Source: Hyphobacterium sp. CCMP332 (lineage in GTDB: Bacteria; Pseudomonadota; Alphaproteobacteria; Caulobacterales; Maricaulaceae). From it: 64,000 nucleotides of DNA. This document shows, piece by piece, positions 15,521-24,505 of the stretch (position 1 is its first letter; every line of letters begins with the position of its first letter). The stretch lies in NCBI RefSeq assembly GCF_014323565.1, contig NZ_CP058669.1:1081501-1145500 (forward strand), given 5' to 3'. A model generated the notes under the pieces. It had not been told where the DNA came from and searched no databases. It saw nothing but the letters and a program-made list of their open reading frames with translations. Made by a program: the position numbers and the translations under genes.

Positions 15521-16201
15521 ATGACCGGCCCAATCCACCGTTTCAGAAAACTAGTGCATGATGAGCTGGTTCCATATTACTGCACCAATCCAAGACTGAA
15601 ATGCGAGCCTTGCGGGTTTGATGAAGGTCGAAAGACCGTTGATCCAGTTGACGTAGAGTATTTTCTTCGCGCTTGGGACTTGGGACTTCTTATCCCAGTA
15701 GGTGAGGGCCGGTATGTTTCGACACGCGGCAGTGTTTCCGAACCGCTGTTCTGGGAAGGGCCCAAAGCGGAAAGTCCTAGGCGATTTTGGTTTTGGCTTG
15801 AGCCAATAATCACTTTCGGCGGAATGGCCCGTCTTCACCATGACTTCGATTGGCCGCCCGAATTGATAGGCAACCAATCACCTGATTGGGCCTTCGATAT
15901 TGTTGCTTATCCCAATCCTTCGGGCGCTGAGCGCATAGCCGGTGAGGTCAAGAAAACCAAGGGCGAAGTCGATCAACTAATTGAGCTCATGGCGAGGTTT
16001 TGTGCGAACCCAAAAGATATTGCCCTGTCAGGTGACAAAGGCCGGAACGCCTTCAAGAAGGTTGAAGGCTTGCGAGCAAGAAAAGCACCGATTTTCTGGG
16101 CTCTAGGACCGTCCGGTTATAGCAGACCATTCTCGGTGAATTATCTGCCGTCTGGCGTGATAGAACTTGAAGAGGCAGATCAATCAATTCTGAAAAATTA
16201 A
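15521..16201 (+). CDS. Putative PD-(D/E)XK-type nuclease-like protein
   Basis: 226 residues, no named family recognised. The C-terminal half contains PDWAFDIVAYPNPSGAERIA followed by GEVKKTKGEVDQLIELM. That gives the spacing Asp, 14-18 residues, Glu-x-Lys of PD-(D/E)XK nucleases (Asp near 126-129, Glu145, Lys147). The N-terminal half (MTGPIHRFRKLVHDELVPYY; CEPCGFDEGR) has two cysteines that could bind zinc. It starts 44 bases after the HRPCxxC gene on the same strand, so the two may form a pair. A restriction or repair role is inferred only from the motif and the location in a defence island. Confidence 0.55.
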   Translation: MTGPIHRFRKLVHDELVPYYCTNPRLKCEPCGFDEGRKTVDPVDVEYFLRAWDLGLLIPVGEGRYVSTRGSVSEPLFWEGPKAESPRRFWFWLEPIITFGGMARLHHDFDWPPELIGNQSPDWAFDIVAYPNPSGAERIAGEVKKTKGEVDQLIELMARFCANPKDIALSGDKGRNAFKKVEGLRARKAPIFWALGPSGYSRPFSVNYLPSGVIELEEADQSILKN

Positions 16202-16254
16202 TCGTAACTTGGTTCGTTCTCAAAGGTGAGCACACCGTTTAAGAAGACTATAAT

Positions 16255-16270
16255 GGATAAGTCCTTATCC
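16255..16270. repeat. Short inverted repeat between two island genes
   Basis: GGATAAGTCCTTATCC: two perfect 6-base arms around GTCC, 110 bases upstream of the next start codon. It could be an operator for the following small gene. Nothing else is visible in the 178-base spacer. Confidence 0.35.
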
Positions 16271-16379
16271 AAGGCAGTTAGACCCGCCAGGACAGCCGGG
16301 AACGTTTATAGTTGATCTGTCGATCATATGCCACTTAAGGTGCGCAAGAGTTATTGCGGAATTCAAGTGCATAACGATT

Positions 16380-16868
16380 ATGGCGCTCTCCAACGAACAA
16401 CATAAATCTCTGATCGAGACCATTAAATCCATCACGGATCCCGAGCCCGTTTTTATTTTCTATCATTTTGATGTGGGCGACCGTGACGCAGAAATTCTCA
16501 TCCGGCTCTTATTGCGTGAAGCAAAACCCTATGTTGACTTGGGAAAAGGGCGCGCCATCATGCATCACAAAGCTCACATACCAAATGGGCAGGATCATTT
16601 ACACTTCAGAGTAAAGGGAAGCTGTATCGCAGCGATCAACAAGGATGGGTCCGCCCATGATCAAAGTCATGGGAAAACGCTGCAAAAGTGGGCAATGGAC
16701 GGTGCTAGGGCGCACTACCCAGATTTTGTGGTCCCGCCTGATGGTCTCATAGAGCAGTTGTTTATGTTCACTGAAGATCAGGTTCTTCATGAAGCGATGA
16801 AGAGCAAAGCTATTTTAGCTTCCCCAGAACTGATGCAGTTAGCTGAACAAACGGTGGTTCAGCGCTGA
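16380..16868 (+). CDS. Small conserved hypothetical protein
   Basis: 162 residues. A segment rich in histidines and glycines, HHKAHIPNGQDHLHFRVKGS followed by AAINKDGSAHDQSHG, lies at about 60-100 and looks like a small beta-rich unit. The C-terminal part is helical (PPDGLIEQLFMFTEDQVLHE). I have a sense of similar uncharacterised proteins in proteobacterial islands but cannot give a function. The start codon is an ATG at the end of a leader that includes a 6-bp inverted repeat. It stands alone on the plus strand, and the next gene converges on it. Confidence 0.55.
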   Translation: MALSNEQHKSLIETIKSITDPEPVFIFYHFDVGDRDAEILIRLLLREAKPYVDLGKGRAIMHHKAHIPNGQDHLHFRVKGSCIAAINKDGSAHDQSHGKTLQKWAMDGARAHYPDFVVPPDGLIEQLFMFTEDQVLHEAMKSKAILASPELMQLAEQTVVQR

Positions 16869-16999
16869 TCAATGCCTTCGGCACGACCCCTTTCATCGTG
16901 ATAAAATCCACCGTGCCGACAGCTAGGTTATGCATGTTCTTGGCAGCAGCCCTAGTGCCAAGTTCGCTTTCTCGGACAAAAGCCTTGGCTTTCCTTCTC

Positions 17000-17013
17000 T
17001 GAACCCGGGTTCA
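17000..17013. repeat. Dispersed palindrome containing the HNH gene's stop codon
   Basis: A perfect 14-base TGAACCCGGGTTCA. The TGA stop of the minus-strand HNH gene is part of it (17013-17011), so the palindrome marks the 3' end of the defence operon. Confidence 0.75.
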
Positions 17014-17775
17014 ATCCTCTTCTTGGAACACATGCTGGCGGTGATAGGCCAGCCGTTCTCGATGAGCGTCGCGAATGGGGATGCATTGTTGGACCTGGTG
17101 CTCGAGCGCGTCCCTCGCCTTTTCACTCAAATTCGGCCCGTAGATTGGTGCGCCGTCATCATCGAAGCTGACCAGACCTTTATCGAAAGCGGCATCCCAG
17201 AGCGAGGACAGCAACAAACCATTATAGGTGTTCAAACGCTCCGCATCGGTCTCGCAATCAGCCCAGGGGCGAATATGAGAGGCGCGGAGAAGCGCCGGAT
17301 CGCTAATGCCGGTCAGCGGGCATGTACCATCCCAGTAGTCAATTAGGGCGCTTCGAAACTTCTCTTGTCCCACGCGCTGGACCAGGAGGCGTTCGGCCTC
17401 TGTATTGCGTGGCAAGTCGCGGATAGCACCTTCAAAGTCGTGTAAAGGGCCATCGGGTAGAGATGCTGAGAGCTGATAAATCCGCTCTAAAGCCTCGTAG
17501 TAAGTTTTTAGAGAGCTGAATTTGTATCGGGCGAGCCCAGGGCCGGAGATTGGATCTGGATCGACCTCCAGCTCGGGAACAACGCCAGCGTGGTCAAGGC
17601 CGACATACCATGGCCCCTGATCCCCAGCGCCGGTTAGGAAGAGTGTTCCGGAAGCGGAGCTAGATTTGAACTTCAGCCAGCCATCGGCCTCGCCATCAGT
17701 CACTCGAAACCCGTTTGCCGTGGCGGCTTTATTTAGTTCAGTTCTGACAACGAAACCAAGAGAAGCAGAGGTCAA
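17011..17775 (-). CDS. HNH endonuclease of the DISARM-like operon
   Basis: 254 residues. The C-terminal half holds an HNH fold: YWDGTCPLTG (about 165-175), LRASHIRPWADCE (His at about 186), then LNTYNGLLLSSLWDAAFDKGLVSF with Asn and His-position residues typical of the restriction-type HNH family. The N-terminal half is unrecognised and may bind DNA. Its ATG overlaps the stop codon of the methyltransferase gene (ATGA), so it is the last gene of a four-gene operon. HNH proteins of this sort cut phage or unmodified DNA, and that role is inferred. The usual nuclease of DISARM is the phospholipase-D-type DrmC, so an HNH here is unusual. Confidence 0.85.
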   Translation of the reverse strand: MTSASLGFVVRTELNKAATANGFRVTDGEADGWLKFKSSSASGTLFLTGAGDQGPWYVGLDHAGVVPELEVDPDPISGPGLARYKFSSLKTYYEALERIYQLSASLPDGPLHDFEGAIRDLPRNTEAERLLVQRVGQEKFRSALIDYWDGTCPLTGISDPALLRASHIRPWADCETDAERLNTYNGLLLSSLWDAAFDKGLVSFDDDGAPIYGPNLSEKARDALEHQVQQCIPIRDAHRERLAYHRQHVFQEED

Positions 17776-20700
17776 TTGCCTAGCTCTTCGATTGCCGAGG
17801 CATTATGACATAAGCTTGGATCGGCTGGAGGCGGCGCGAGAGGCGTCTCGTAGATCGTCCCAGATTTTCTAGCCTCCGCTATAGCGTCATAGGTTGTCAT
17901 CACAAGCCGCTTGGTGAGGAATTCACCGTGGTCTCGCTCTTCGTACTTCCTAAGCACTTTAAATGAATTCAGCAGCCAATCTACCTGCTCTCTATTAAGC
18001 TCATACAAGTGCAGCAATGCTGCATCTATCTCTGCTTGGATAATTCTTCGGCGATCCGACAGCCATTTGAATGGGCCGCCTCGGTGCCCCAAGTCCCTTG
18101 CGAAGCTCGTAAGTTCAATTGAAGTGTAACATAACTCCAGAACACGGCTGGAAATCCAGTCGATAATCGATCCATTTATCCAAACTAGTTCGCCGGATAA
18201 CTGATCCGGTGTAAGTGTTGGTACTTGCTCCAAAACATAAAATTTTACGTTACTAGCCTTTTGTCTAGTCGAGTAGTCCGCAACTAATGAACTCATTATT
18301 GCAACTAGTGTCGCATAATTCTTAGATGACTGCTTAGATAGCAGTAATGGTGATTTGTCATTAGCTGCTGTCTTTGGAAGGATGGTCCCAACTAAAGTTC
18401 GTTCAGATGGGCCAACGTCACGCCATACAAAAAACCACGAAAAGGAGTGATCATCACCCAATAACATATCAGTATTTTTTGCGTCGACCCAGTAACGTGG
18501 TTGAATTCTATATAGTGGGTCTTTGTGCTGAAGTTCGGAAACGCGGGGCAAAACACCTTTATTTGATTGTTTTATAGTTTGGTTTTCATATGTACCGTAG
18601 CGATGGTCGAAATGCCAAACCATCTTTCCCTCATATAATGGGTATAACCTTCTTCCGTCACCGAAGACTGCGCAAGCTCCATCGAACTCGCAATGGTCGT
18701 GATCTAGCGACCCATGGTCGATAAAATTTTCGGATGCTCCCGACATGTGAAAAAGAGTAGTTAACTTGACGGCCCAGGGATTAGAGAAAATTTTATCATC
18801 ACGTCTTGCAAGTAACGGCGGTGCTCCGCTGTGTATTGTTGCCGAAACTTCGGCATCTTTGGACCATCGAAAAGTCGGCAGGTTTAGTGTGTTCGGATTG
18901 ATAGCTCTGATTTCATCAATAGTAAGGATATAACGCTTCGCCGGATCGGCAATCTCACTCGGCTGCCGGATGTGCGCAGTAAACCAAGGTTGTTCGACGA
19001 GGAAATCGCGGCCCCCAAAAGTTAAAAGCCCAAATTTCGTTTCATTGTGCACATCTTTAAAAAGCTTGTCCTCATTCTCGAAACCGAAAAACGAGATCAG
19101 GCGCTTCTGAGACAGCAACTCTCTGAGAAACTCTCTGTAGGTGAAGCCGACAACAAGCCCGTTCGGAATTATTATTCCCGCGCGACCGCGTGCCGCAATT
19201 AGCTGCCAAGCTAGGTCGGTAAAGACGGCGTAAGTGTTTACATCTCCGACGCCGCCAAGCGGAAAGCGACCAGAATTTCGTAAGAAATGGCTTTCAACAG
19301 CGGCTTGTCTCAGTGCCTCTTGCCATTCTCGGGCGAGGCGAGGGTTAGTATCATTCAAGGCATCGATTAGCCTAGTTCTTGCTGCTTTGTTTTTGGCAGT
19401 CGCGATCAATTGATCACGTAGCGCGAAGAACTCCTGCTCTTGTAGCTTCACTCTTTCCCAGGGAGGGTTTCCAAGAACTACATCGAAGCCACCGGTAGCC
19501 ATGATGTCTGGAAATTCCAGTGGCCAGTGGAACGCTCTTGCATTCGCAGCATAATCTATGGCGGCAGCCATCATCGGCTCAAAGACCTGAACGCCACGCA
19601 AATGCTCCCAGAGCGACCCTGACGTCGGTACCGTTTCTTTGCCGCGCTGGGGCAGGCCATGCCGATCAACGAAGCACTCATCGGTAGTCTTCGGCTTCAA
19701 AAACGCGGACACGTAGAGGTCGCAGGCTCGCGCAAGGGCCCACTGACCAGCACCCTCCTCCGTCAACGCTTTGAATTTCTCTGCTTTGGCTCGTATCTCT
19801 CGAAGCGTCGTCTCAGACATGGCCTTCACACGAGAGTAAGCTTTCATCAAATCCTGCTGACGGTTAAACCCAAACCCTTCCGCGATTTGGTCGCGCTCTA
19901 CACGTTCTTTCCGGTTTTTCGTCGCATAGTACTTGGCAACGGCCGTGTCATCGCCGGTCAGAGATTTGTACGCCGCATCGGGAATGCCCTGCCTGAGAAC
20001 ATCGAGTTCGTAAACGCCAAGAAGCGCGTCACCGCAACGAATTTGAGTGTCTAAAAAGCCCAGCGGCATGCCCGGATCAATAGTTTCGATCCAAAGCGCG
20101 ACCTTTGTGAGCTCTACCGCCATGGGGTTTCGGTCAACGCCATAAATACAACGACGCGCCACGTCCCTAAGTGCATGGCGAAACTCCGTTGCTCCGGCGG
20201 TCCCTCCCCCTCGCAGACGCGCAACACGCGTTGCAATTCGGCGCGCTGCAGCGAGCAAAAAATGCCCTGATCCACATGCGGGATCGATGACAGACAGGTT
20301 GAGAAGCCCTTCTACCGGGTCGTCAGCCTCCGCTTCGGTACGGTCCAACACTGGATTGAGCGCGCTATCGAGCAGCGCTTGCACAAGACTGTCTGGTGTA
20401 TAGTAGGACCCGGTTGTTTTTCGCTGATTGCCTTTGGCTTCAGAGGCCTCAGATGCAAAGCGGAGCTCATTACCGCCGTCATTGAGTTGCGGCTGAAGTT
20501 CGAGCAGGCTTTCATAAACAGAGCCAAGCTCTTCAGTTTCCATCGCGCGCCAATTGACGCGAACGAGGCTTTTACCGTCGCTAAACCAGGCGAGCTTGTA
20601 GACCGCCTCCATCAGAGCCGTATTGTTGAGCCGCGTGGTCCCTAGAGACGGCAGGCCCTGGACGTCAAACAGCCCCCCCAGCGCTGGTAAGCCTAGCTTT

Positions 20701-21749
20701 TCCTCACCGTTCGCCAAAGCCATAAAGACAATTTTGAGCCCCTCCCACTTATCATGATGACGATCCCAGGCGGATCGCCGGATGCAAAGCTCCCGCAAAT
20801 GGGCGAGACTGTAGCCCTGTGTGTAGAGCCTGCGTGCTGCCTGAGGCGCCCTCGGGTCATGAAGGAGCTCTCGGTCCTCTGCGACCATAAGGAAGATAAG
20901 TCGATAGACGAGACGGAGCAGCTCGTTGAACCAATCGGTCAGGTCGACTTCGCCCTCTGCAATTGCCTTTGCGAGGTCCGAATTGGATCGCAGGAAGCCA
21001 GTGCCCAGAACCTTGAGAGCCTCCTCTACCTGACCGGCAAGCCTATCGCGGGCTGTTTCCCCTTCTTTGGTTCCAGCTTCTCGCCAACGCTCCAGCGCGC
21101 AATCGGTGTCCGGTGTGCCTGCGGCCCCAAATCGCGATCGGTGTATGATGAGCCATATGGCAGCAAAGGACGCTATGTCCTCCGTCTCAAAAATTTGTGC
21201 GAGATTTGCCTCGATATAGGCGGGCCGTGTCAAAGACGCGTTATCCCGCATAAGGCGCAATAAGTGGCCGTTTGTCGCCAACCCCCAAAGCGCATCTTCG
21301 CGTTCATTGAGCCAGTCCTGAAGCGCAAATGCAGCCGACCGAGATCGATCGCCTGACAATGCCTCGCTTCGCTTGTCGAGCTCGTCCTGCGGCGGACAGA
21401 CGGAAACTGGAACACGACCCTCACCGGCTGTCAGCGCGATCGGCAGCGTTGCGCTTGCTAGATCATCGAAACCAAAAGCCTCTTCAAGAAGGCCTTTGAT
21501 GTAGCGTGACGTCGCATCGAGAGACGGGTTTTCGAGTTTCGAGAATGCATCGAAATGCGCTTGGGCGACCCGGAAAGCGGTCGAGACCTCGTCGCGGAGG
21601 GAGAGGCCTTTACGAAGCCCATAATCCTCGTCTGATTGCTCTGCCGCTTCTCGGCGGTCGATCGATGCAATCATCGCCGCCGAGATGATGCCCCCCTCGA
21701 GACTGAGCGAGGGCCAGGCAGACAGATCGGTAATTTGCTTTCTTGCCAC
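17772..21749 (-). CDS. Eco57I-type N6-adenine DNA methyltransferase (DrmMI-like)
   Basis: 1325 residues. The SAM-binding motif VIDPACGSGHFLLAAARR lies at about residue 490 and the catalytic NPPWE motif of N6-adenine methylases at about 762. Upstream is a long N-terminal region of about 480 residues, and downstream a target-recognition-like region of about 500. Size and layout match the methylase of class 1 DISARM, which marks host DNA so it is not attacked. It follows the SNF2 gene with a 2-base gap and overlaps the HNH gene by 4 bases. The middle stretch (about 18.2-19.0 kb) is AT-rich compared with the host, in keeping with transfer. A combined restriction-methylase cannot be excluded. Confidence 0.88.
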   Translation of the reverse strand: MARKQITDLSAWPSLSLEGGIISAAMIASIDRREAAEQSDEDYGLRKGLSLRDEVSTAFRVAQAHFDAFSKLENPSLDATSRYIKGLLEEAFGFDDLASATLPIALTAGEGRVPVSVCPPQDELDKRSEALSGDRSRSAAFALQDWLNEREDALWGLATNGHLLRLMRDNASLTRPAYIEANLAQIFETEDIASFAAIWLIIHRSRFGAAGTPDTDCALERWREAGTKEGETARDRLAGQVEEALKVLGTGFLRSNSDLAKAIAEGEVDLTDWFNELLRLVYRLIFLMVAEDRELLHDPRAPQAARRLYTQGYSLAHLRELCIRRSAWDRHHDKWEGLKIVFMALANGEEKLGLPALGGLFDVQGLPSLGTTRLNNTALMEAVYKLAWFSDGKSLVRVNWRAMETEELGSVYESLLELQPQLNDGGNELRFASEASEAKGNQRKTTGSYYTPDSLVQALLDSALNPVLDRTEAEADDPVEGLLNLSVIDPACGSGHFLLAAARRIATRVARLRGGGTAGATEFRHALRDVARRCIYGVDRNPMAVELTKVALWIETIDPGMPLGFLDTQIRCGDALLGVYELDVLRQGIPDAAYKSLTGDDTAVAKYYATKNRKERVERDQIAEGFGFNRQQDLMKAYSRVKAMSETTLREIRAKAEKFKALTEEGAGQWALARACDLYVSAFLKPKTTDECFVDRHGLPQRGKETVPTSGSLWEHLRGVQVFEPMMAAAIDYAANARAFHWPLEFPDIMATGGFDVVLGNPPWERVKLQEQEFFALRDQLIATAKNKAARTRLIDALNDTNPRLAREWQEALRQAAVESHFLRNSGRFPLGGVGDVNTYAVFTDLAWQLIAARGRAGIIIPNGLVVGFTYREFLRELLSQKRLISFFGFENEDKLFKDVHNETKFGLLTFGGRDFLVEQPWFTAHIRQPSEIADPAKRYILTIDEIRAINPNTLNLPTFRWSKDAEVSATIHSGAPPLLARRDDKIFSNPWAVKLTTLFHMSGASENFIDHGSLDHDHCEFDGACAVFGDGRRLYPLYEGKMVWHFDHRYGTYENQTIKQSNKGVLPRVSELQHKDPLYRIQPRYWVDAKNTDMLLGDDHSFSWFFVWRDVGPSERTLVGTILPKTAANDKSPLLLSKQSSKNYATLVAIMSSLVADYSTRQKASNVKFYVLEQVPTLTPDQLSGELVWINGSIIDWISSRVLELCYTSIELTSFARDLGHRGGPFKWLSDRRRIIQAEIDAALLHLYELNREQVDWLLNSFKVLRKYEERDHGEFLTKRLVMTTYDAIAEARKSGTIYETPLAPPPADPSLCHNASAIEELGN

Positions 21750-21751
21750 GA

Positions 21752-24505
21752 TCAGACCCCCGCCGGAACAAGCGTGAATAATCCTATGACATCAGGCGGT
21801 TGCACAGCTTCAACGCTGACACGGGAGGTTCCGCCGGCTGCAGCTCTCAGGCGTGCATGGTCATCGGATAGCGCAGCCTCACGATGGGCGATATGAGCCG
21901 ACAAAGGACCGTCGATCATGCCTGGAAGGGCCTCGTGCGCTGAGGCAATCAACCTAGACTTTGCACCCGGGTTCAAATCGCTGGATGCCAAGGTCGCTAG
22001 CATGGCTCGGGCATCTTCACCTATGGCCAAAACCTTACCGTCCCTTATTGCAACGACTGAGGCTTCTTCAGCGAGCAATAGCCGTTCTTTGCGGGCGTGT
22101 ACGGTCAATTTGTAGCGGAGGCGCAAAACAGCGATATGGGTGAGTGCGTCTACTGATGGCGTCGGCCAAGCACCAACTCGGCCGATATTCAGACCGGGCA
22201 AAGCCTCAGGATCTAGCGCACCTTCCACCAGCGCATCCGCGAGTGTGAATGTGAGAGGGTGTGTGCGCGATAATAACTGCATGCCAGCTGGTGCTGGCTC
22301 CGCCAGAGCAATTCTCAGCGTCCCCTGAAGCCCTTTTGCTTTAAGGCGCTCTCTCAGTGGTGCTGATGTAATTCCGTGGATAGGTGCCTTCACTAAGCGT
22401 TGGCTTTTTTCGAGCGGGGCGTCAAAAGCAGCCATAGCTTTGGAGACGAACTCGTAGGCTTCCACCGGCGTGCCCACAAGCTCCTTCGCTTTTTCCCATT
22501 CAGGAATGACTTCAGCGGGTTTCATTGCATTCTGAGCAAAGCGAGCACGCGACTTTTTTTCGTTCTCCTCAGCGTTTCTCCAACGTCGGTCCATATCCTC
22601 AAGAGCGTCCCTCCCGCCGAAGTCGAGCGCGTACTGTTGACGACTAGAACGTTTAAGCGACAGGGCAGACATTAGCGCATCGGTAACTGGTCCGCGCTCG
22701 TCCGGAAGCGGAACAGTCACGCCGGTTGCGCGTCGGATCGTTTCTGCCTTTCGCAAAATGACATCGAGCACCGCCCCATCAATGGCACTATCTGGCGAGA
22801 ACATCAGCACAGATCTAACAACCTTTGCAGGCTGCCCAAATCGATCCACGCGGCCCTCTCTCTGCTGGTGGCGAGTGGGGTTCCAGGAAAGGTCGTAATG
22901 TATGACCGTGTCGAATAGCTGCTGGAGATTGATGCCTTCCGACAAGCAATCGGTGGCAACCAGCAGTCGCTGCTCGTCTTCCGCCATCTCAGCGACCCTA
23001 TCGCGACGCTCGTCTGGCGTAAGTGTGCCTGTCACCGCCTCGATACGAATTTTCTTGAAATGGTTTTTCAACCGGTCGCGAACATGCTCCGCGGTCGCAA
23101 TGTAGCGGCAGAAAACTACTGGGTTTGCGCCCTCTTTTAATAAGGGCTTGAGAACTTTTATGAGCCCATCGAGCTTTGGATCCTTATCATCAACAAGGTC
23201 GGAAGCGAGAGCAACGAGCCCTTCGAGCTCCTGATCGGCTGACATGGCTGCCGCGGGTTCGATATCGATAGCATCTTCATCATCGCCATCGTCATCATAA
23301 ATTTGCGGCTCCAAGCGTTCGATCTGATTATCTACACGATTTCGAAGAGCGCTGAGTGCTGCTGCCGGTGATGACCCCACACACCGCATCAAGGCTAGTG
23401 TTCCCCAGAACGCCAATCTCTGCTCGCGCTTTCCTTCACCCGCTTTAGTTACCTGCCCAAAGCAGTAGTCCAACACGGCTTCCTGGAAATCGCGATGAGA
23501 CGGTGACAAGTTATATGGAAGCTCCGCCGTTTTATGCTCAGGAAAGGTCTGGTCTTCCTTCCACTCGGCCGAGGTGATGTCGATCCGGCGGCGTTGTACG
23601 TAATGCCTAGCCAAGCGCTCTCGATATCGCTCGTCTTCAAATGCCAGACCGGCAAATTCCGGATGGATAAGAGAAAGCAGGCGAGAGAATGCCTCTTCAT
23701 CGCCGCTGTGCGGTGTCGCAGTCAACATCACAAGCGCCCGGTCCTCGTCTTCCGCAAGACCGGACAATAGATCAAAGCGCTGCTGGCGCCCCTTGTGGGT
23801 ACCAACACAGGTATGAGCCTCGTCAACGATTACAAATTTCGGGCATGCCCGCGCGAAAGCATCTCGCCTTCGCTCTGCCTTGATGTAGTCCAAACTGACC
23901 ACGGTAAAAGGATGGGCGTCGAACAGCGTCTGAGAGACGGTGAGCCCACGCTCGAGTTTCGAAGCAGAGGATGCTGTTACGGCAGCGGCTTCGATGCCAA
24001 AGCGGTCTTTGAGTTCGTTAATCCACTGCTCGACAAGGTGCGGGGGACACAGCACCGCAAAAGCATCAACCTCACCCCGATCCATTAGCTCTCTGAGGAT
24101 CAGGCCGGCTTCAATGGTTTTTCCGATACCCACATCATCGGCAATTACCAGCCGCGGAACCTGCAGGCGGAGCGCCATTAACAGCGGAACAAGTTGGTAG
24201 GCGCGGGGTTCAAATGCAAGTTGAGCCGCCGACCGAAACGGTCCGGCCCCTCTCCGCAAGGTGAGCTTCAAAGCGTCCGCTAGAAGCGTCGCCATAGATT
24301 GAACGGTTGTCTTGGCATCAATAGGTAAGTCGAACCGCGCAGGAGCAATCGGCTCCAACTCGAGATCAGGACGTAAAAGAACGCTATCTGCTTCAGCACC
24401 CGATAATGGACGGAGGAGCAGCCAATCTTCATCCGGAGACGGCAGGGTTACCCATTCCCGACCTCTCGCTCGGACGAGATCTCCTGGCGCGAATTGCGAG
24501 GTCAT
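21752..24505 (-). CDS. drmD: SNF2-family helicase, DrmD-like
   Basis: 917 residues. The N-terminus APGDLVRARGREWVTLPSPD and the segment FEPRAYQLVPLLMAL are characteristic of DrmD proteins of DISARM. Motor motifs follow: ADDVGIGKTIEAGL (Walker A, about 127), VIVDEAHTCVG (Walker B, about 225), TATPHSGDEE (motif III), and GRVDRFGQPAKV (motif VI, about 553). Such proteins translocate on double-stranded DNA and are needed for exclusion of unmodified phage DNA. Its start overlaps the stop of the DUF1998 helicase gene by 4 bases. An acidic insertion (YDDDGDDEDAIDIEP) lies in the middle of the motor. LNPGA near the C-terminus comes from a palindrome variant. Confidence 0.88.
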   Translation of the reverse strand: MTSQFAPGDLVRARGREWVTLPSPDEDWLLLRPLSGAEADSVLLRPDLELEPIAPARFDLPIDAKTTVQSMATLLADALKLTLRRGAGPFRSAAQLAFEPRAYQLVPLLMALRLQVPRLVIADDVGIGKTIEAGLILRELMDRGEVDAFAVLCPPHLVEQWINELKDRFGIEAAAVTASSASKLERGLTVSQTLFDAHPFTVVSLDYIKAERRRDAFARACPKFVIVDEAHTCVGTHKGRQQRFDLLSGLAEDEDRALVMLTATPHSGDEEAFSRLLSLIHPEFAGLAFEDERYRERLARHYVQRRRIDITSAEWKEDQTFPEHKTAELPYNLSPSHRDFQEAVLDYCFGQVTKAGEGKREQRLAFWGTLALMRCVGSSPAAALSALRNRVDNQIERLEPQIYDDDGDDEDAIDIEPAAAMSADQELEGLVALASDLVDDKDPKLDGLIKVLKPLLKEGANPVVFCRYIATAEHVRDRLKNHFKKIRIEAVTGTLTPDERRDRVAEMAEDEQRLLVATDCLSEGINLQQLFDTVIHYDLSWNPTRHQQREGRVDRFGQPAKVVRSVLMFSPDSAIDGAVLDVILRKAETIRRATGVTVPLPDERGPVTDALMSALSLKRSSRQQYALDFGGRDALEDMDRRWRNAEENEKKSRARFAQNAMKPAEVIPEWEKAKELVGTPVEAYEFVSKAMAAFDAPLEKSQRLVKAPIHGITSAPLRERLKAKGLQGTLRIALAEPAPAGMQLLSRTHPLTFTLADALVEGALDPEALPGLNIGRVGAWPTPSVDALTHIAVLRLRYKLTVHARKERLLLAEEASVVAIRDGKVLAIGEDARAMLATLASSDLNPGAKSRLIASAHEALPGMIDGPLSAHIAHREAALSDDHARLRAAAGGTSRVSVEAVQPPDVIGLFTLVPAGV
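21961..21976. repeat. Variant of the dispersed palindrome inside the drmD-like gene
   Basis: TTGCACCCGGGTTCAA, one base off the 16-base consensus. On the reverse strand, in the gene's frame, it reads LNPGA. Confidence 0.65.

Noticed and set aside
24206-24215. GGGGTTCAAA in the drmD-like gene as another copy of the dispersed palindrome
   Set aside because: Only half the motif is present, the reading phase differs, and the encoded FEPRAYQ is a conserved helicase segment, so it is chance.
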